This document shows, piece by piece, positions 61,335-64,000 of a stretch of 64,000 bases of DNA; position 1 is the stretch's first letter; each line of letters begins with the position of its first letter. Made by a program: the position numbers and the translations under genes. Source of the DNA: UBA7672 sp965279085 (lineage in GTDB: Bacteria > Pseudomonadota > Alphaproteobacteria > Caulobacterales > Hyphomonadaceae); contig OZ257149.1 in assembly GCA_965279085.1 (NCBI GenBank), positions 62,001-126,000 on the forward strand, written 5' to 3'. The notes beneath the pieces are model-generated. The model was not told the origin of the DNA. It was given only the letters and a program-made list of their open reading frames with translations, and did not search any database.

Positions 61335-62566
61335 GTCTTCGGCGTCACGCGCAGAACCTTGCCCTCATCGTCGACCAGCACGTAGAGCGCGCCATCCGGC
61401 GCCTCGACGATATCGCGGATGCGCCCGTTGTCGGGCAGCACGCGCTCCTCGCCCACGATCTTGTCGTTCAGCACATCGAGCCGCACGATGACGTTCGAGG
61501 CGAGCCCGGCCGCGAGGATGTCGCCTTTCCACGGGAACAGGTCGCCGCGATAAAAGATCATGTCGCCCGGCGCGATCACCGGGTCCCAGTAATAGATCGG
61601 CTGCTCCATGCCGTCCTTGGCTGAGCCTTCGCCGATCGGCGCGCCCGAATAGTCGATGCAATAGCAGATCACCGGCCAGCCATAATTCTTGCCGGCATCC
61701 GGAATGTTGATCTCGTCGCCGCCGCGCGGGCCATGCTCGATGGTCCACAGCTTGCCCGTGTCGGGATTGATCGCCGCGCCCTGCGGGTTGCGGTGGCCAT
61801 AGCTCCAGATCTCCGGCTTCGCATCCGTGCGTCCGATGAACGGGTTGCCGTCCGCCGGCGTGCCGTCCGCTTTCAGCCGCAGCACCTTGCCAAGATGTGT
61901 ATTGATGTCCTGCGCCAGCACGCGCGACTCCGGCTGCTGTCTGTCGCCGAGGGTGAGGTAGAGATTGCCCGCCGAATCCCACTCGATGTTCGAGCCGTAA
62001 TGCCCGGTCGATTCCCACGCAGGCTGTTGCTGGAAGATCGTCTTGGCATTTTCGAGCTTCGTGCGATCGGCCGACAGCGTCGCTCTTGCTAGGCTCGTTC
62101 CATTCTTCCCACCACCGCGGCCCTCGGAGAACGAAAAGTACACCGACCGCGTCGTCGCAAAGTCCGGCCCCAGCGAGATGTCCAGCAGCCCGCCCTGATC
62201 GCGTGAGTCCACCGCCGGCACGCCTGTCACCTCGGCCTTCGGCTGCCCCGGCTTCACCAGCCACAGCTTGCCTGCTTTCGACGCTACCAGCAGCGCACCA
62301 TCTTCAGGCAGCAGGGCCGAACCCCAAGGATGATCGATGCCATCGGCGATCGTCTCGACGTTCAGCGTCACGTAGGTCTTCACCTCCGGCGCGCGCGTCT
62401 GCTCCGGGAATACCGGCTTGGCGGTTTCATTATTCGGCTGGCTCTGCGCCACAGGCGCGCCTGCCTGCACAGGACCATTGGCCGGCGCTTGAGCCTGCTT
62501 GTCGCCGCACGCCGCAAGAGCAAGAGCTAGCAGGGAAACTGAGAGGGCAGGCGTCCGCATGATCAT
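61331..62566 (-). CDS. PQQ-dependent aldose sugar dehydrogenase-like lipoprotein
   Basis: A 411-residue exported six-bladed beta-propeller of the soluble/aldose PQQ sugar dehydrogenase family. The lipobox is ALALAACGDK, then a linker, then the propeller: IADGIDHPWGSALLPEDGAL, DQGGLLDISLGPDFATTRSV, GNLYLTLGDRQQPESRV, SYGHRNPQGAAINPDTGKLW, IEHGPRGGDEINIPDAGKNY and APDGALYVLVDDEGKVLRVT. Conserved His in EHGPRGGDE and YGHRNPQG probably bind PQQ or calcium. It oxidises aldose sugars in the periplasm if PQQ is available; no pqq genes are in this window. It converges on the hypothetical gene. Confidence 0.9.
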   Translation of the reverse strand: MIMRTPALSVSLLALALAACGDKQAQAPANGPVQAGAPVAQSQPNNETAKPVFPEQTRAPEVKTYVTLNVETIADGIDHPWGSALLPEDGALLVASKAGKLWLVKPGQPKAEVTGVPAVDSRDQGGLLDISLGPDFATTRSVYFSFSEGRGGGKNGTSLARATLSADRTKLENAKTIFQQQPAWESTGHYGSNIEWDSAGNLYLTLGDRQQPESRVLAQDINTHLGKVLRLKADGTPADGNPFIGRTDAKPEIWSYGHRNPQGAAINPDTGKLWTIEHGPRGGDEINIPDAGKNYGWPVICYCIDYSGAPIGEGSAKDGMEQPIYYWDPVIAPGDMIFYRGDLFPWKGDILAAGLASNVIVRLDVLNDKIVGEERVLPDNGRIRDIVEAPDGALYVLVDDEGKVLRVTPKT

Positions 62567-62630
62567 CTCCTAGTCGACACACCAGCAGATAGCTCATCCG
62601 TACAAATCAGCCAGCCGTCTGACCGAAATG

Positions 62631-64000
62631 TCAGGCGTTCAGGCCAAGCTCCGCATGGGCAAGCTCGAGCGAAGCCAGCGCATCGACGCCGATATGGATA
62701 AACTCATCCACGCCCGCCGCGCGCAGCTCGGCTTCGCGTTCGCCCGGCTTGCCGGCCATATAGAGCCGCGAAACGCCGGCCTTCTTCAGCGCCTTGGCAG
62801 CCTCAACTGCGTCGGTCGCATAGCGTTTGTCCGACCCGCAGAGGCAGGCCAGCTTGCAGCTAGATTTCCCAAACGCCTGCGCCAACCAGATCGTGTCGCC
62901 CGCCGACGGCACCGCGCCGATGCCGCCCGCCGTGAAGAAGTTCTGTGCGTATTGAAGCCGCGCTGTGTGCTCCGACAGCGGGCCCAGCGCCGCGAGATAG
63001 ATCTTCGGCGCGCGCCCGGCCGCCGTGCGCTGGTCCGCCAGATCGCGCAGCCGCTCGAAAGGCTCGGACAGCCTGATCGGCCAGAACGGCTCGGCCTCCG
63101 CGCCGTCCTCATCCGCCGTCCGCGAAAGATCGGCCAGCGTGGCGCGATCAGCCGCCGCAGTCTTCAGCGAGAACCATGAGCGCGCCGCCGGCGCCCGGCC
63201 CGAAGCTTCCGCCGCGCGCCGAACGATCGCGGGCAGATTCACCACCTCGACGCTCGGTACCTGCTCGTCGAGCAGAGGGAAGTCCGTCACGCCTGTGATT
63301 GCTTCTTTGCGCTTCGCTGCCGCCTTCAGCCGCGTCGCGCGTGCTTCGGCCACGCCGCCCTGGAAGCCGCCGGCAACCAGCGCCTTCGCCAGCCCGCCTT
63401 CGCGCTCCACCTGCTGGAACAACGCCCAAGCCGCTTGAGCAAGATCGTCGCCCAGCTTCTCGATGGCCCACGATCCTCCCGGTGCATCGATAACCTTGCC
63501 GAGACTGGATTCTTCCTGCGCGATCACCTGCGTGTTGCGCGCAAGCCTGCGCGCCAGCTTGCCCGGCAAGCCCATCGCATCGGTGAATGCGCGCACCGTC
63601 ACGATATCCGCGCCGCCCACGCCCGCCGCGAAGCACGCCGCCGTGTTGCGCAGGATGTTCACCCACGGATCGCGCCGGGTCAGCATCCGCCGCGAGGTCA
63701 CGGCCTGCAGCTTCATGCCAGCGCCGCTCGCGCCGAACGCCTGCGCCACGCGGCCCCACATCCGCCGCGCCGCGCGCAGCTTCGACATCTCGACCTGATA
63801 GTCCGCGCCGACGCTCACCGCGAACAGGATCGCCCTGCAGGCCTGATCAGCCGTCAGCCCCGCCGTCATCAGCGCGCGCACATATTCCGCGCCCGCCGCG
63901 ACCAGATAGGCCAGCTCCTGAACCTCGGTGCCGCCAGCTTCGTGCACAGGCCGCGCATCCGCGCGCAGATAGGTCGCCTTCGGAAACTCCGCCGCCACGT
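62631..64000 (-). CDS. Methylmalonyl-CoA mutase small subunit (5' end outside window)
   Basis: The small, non-catalytic subunit of methylmalonyl-CoA mutase. About 456 codons are visible, and the N-terminus lies beyond the right edge. It has the mutase barrel fold (TEVQELAYLVAAGAEYVRAL, VSVGADYQVEMSKLRAARRM, SRRMLTRRDPWVNILRNTAA, GGADIVTVRAFTDAMGLPGK), but the C-terminal domain lacks the DxHxxG cobalamin motif: the corresponding region is AALGPLSEHTARLQYAQNFF. That is normal for this subunit. It is co-directional with the large subunit at 53103 but separated by about 7.3 kb and nine unrelated genes, an unusual split of the pair. Confidence 0.93.
   Translation of the reverse strand, partial: VAAEFPKATYLRADARPVHEAGGTEVQELAYLVAAGAEYVRALMTAGLTADQACRAILFAVSVGADYQVEMSKLRAARRMWGRVAQAFGASGAGMKLQAVTSRRMLTRRDPWVNILRNTAACFAAGVGGADIVTVRAFTDAMGLPGKLARRLARNTQVIAQEESSLGKVIDAPGGSWAIEKLGDDLAQAAWALFQQVEREGGLAKALVAGGFQGGVAEARATRLKAAAKRKEAITGVTDFPLLDEQVPSVEVVNLPAIVRRAAEASGRAPAARSWFSLKTAAADRATLADLSRTADEDGAEAEPFWPIRLSEPFERLRDLADQRTAAGRAPKIYLAALGPLSEHTARLQYAQNFFTAGGIGAVPSAGDTIWLAQAFGKSSCKLACLCGSDKRYATDAVEAAKALKKAGVSRLYMAGKPGEREAELRAAGVDEFIHIGVDALASLELAHAELGLNA

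Overview
The window is a high-GC, gene-dense chromosomal segment of an alphaproteobacterium, most likely in or near Caulobacterales/Hyphomonadaceae. I did no database search. The lineage rests on five points: a SigF-NrsF-bufferin operon in the order I recall from Caulobacter, two EcfG-type (general stress sigma factor) promoters, a small RNA resembling Caulobacter GsrN, a CC0125/CC1285-family lipoprotein, and a local cluster of GANTC (CcrM) sites. There is no large mobile island, CRISPR array, phage or rRNA. The only sign of transfer is a tyrosine recombinase beside a tRNA-like half site, upstream of dusA.

Layout. 1-5.1 kb: a truncated TolB-like propeller gene, a non-coding stretch, then a six-gene minus-strand operon bufA-bufB-bufC-doxX-sigF-nrsF behind a SigF-type promoter (copper/metal-stress bufferin system). 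5.1-9.6 kb: an EAL-domain c-di-GMP protein and a cupredoxin-like protein, divergent from a DUF3034 outer-membrane protein and a secreted truncated globin. 9.6-12.3 kb: recombinase, tRNA-like half site and dusA. 12.3-20 kb: an aspartic protease, a DUF1289 protein, two complementary half-type acyl-CoA dehydrogenases around a DUF2306 gene, a membrane TIR protein, a cupin lipoprotein, the GANTC repeat patch and a thiolase. 20-24.5 kb: a YihY membrane protein under an EcfG promoter, an M15 dipeptidase, a small helical protein, the GsrN-like sRNA and an AMIN/TPR-like exported protein.

24.5-37 kb: a dienoyl-CoA isomerase, a DUF4197 protein, an alpha/beta hydrolase, then a lipid A cluster in two opposed blocks. 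The minus block is DUF374, waaA, lpxK and an LpxL-type acyltransferase. The plus block is tldE/pmbA, an inositol-monophosphatase-family gene, DUF4170 and an MsbA-like ABC exporter. A Cys-phosphatase and a small membrane protein lie between them. 37-50.6 kb: housekeeping and envelope genes, including a pseudouridine synthase, two rRNA methyltransferases, tRNA-Trp, OmpA and ClpP-like proteins, and a tandem pair of secreted SIMPL-like paralogues. 50.6-64 kb: methylmalonyl-CoA mutase genes (meaB, large subunit, and about 7 kb away the small subunit, cut by the right edge), a tandem pair of EF-hand proteins, a SAM methyltransferase, an SDR, a DUF1906 lipoprotein and a PQQ-type sugar dehydrogenase.

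Themes. Periplasmic metal/redox handling dominates the left end. Acyl-CoA, possibly steroid side-chain, catabolism recurs through three acyl-CoA dehydrogenases, a thiolase, a dienoyl-CoA isomerase and methylmalonyl-CoA mutase. Envelope and lipid A assembly occupies the centre. The strongest regulatory finding is the sRNA behind a consensus EcfG promoter, about 1.5 kb from a YihY gene with a second EcfG-type promoter.
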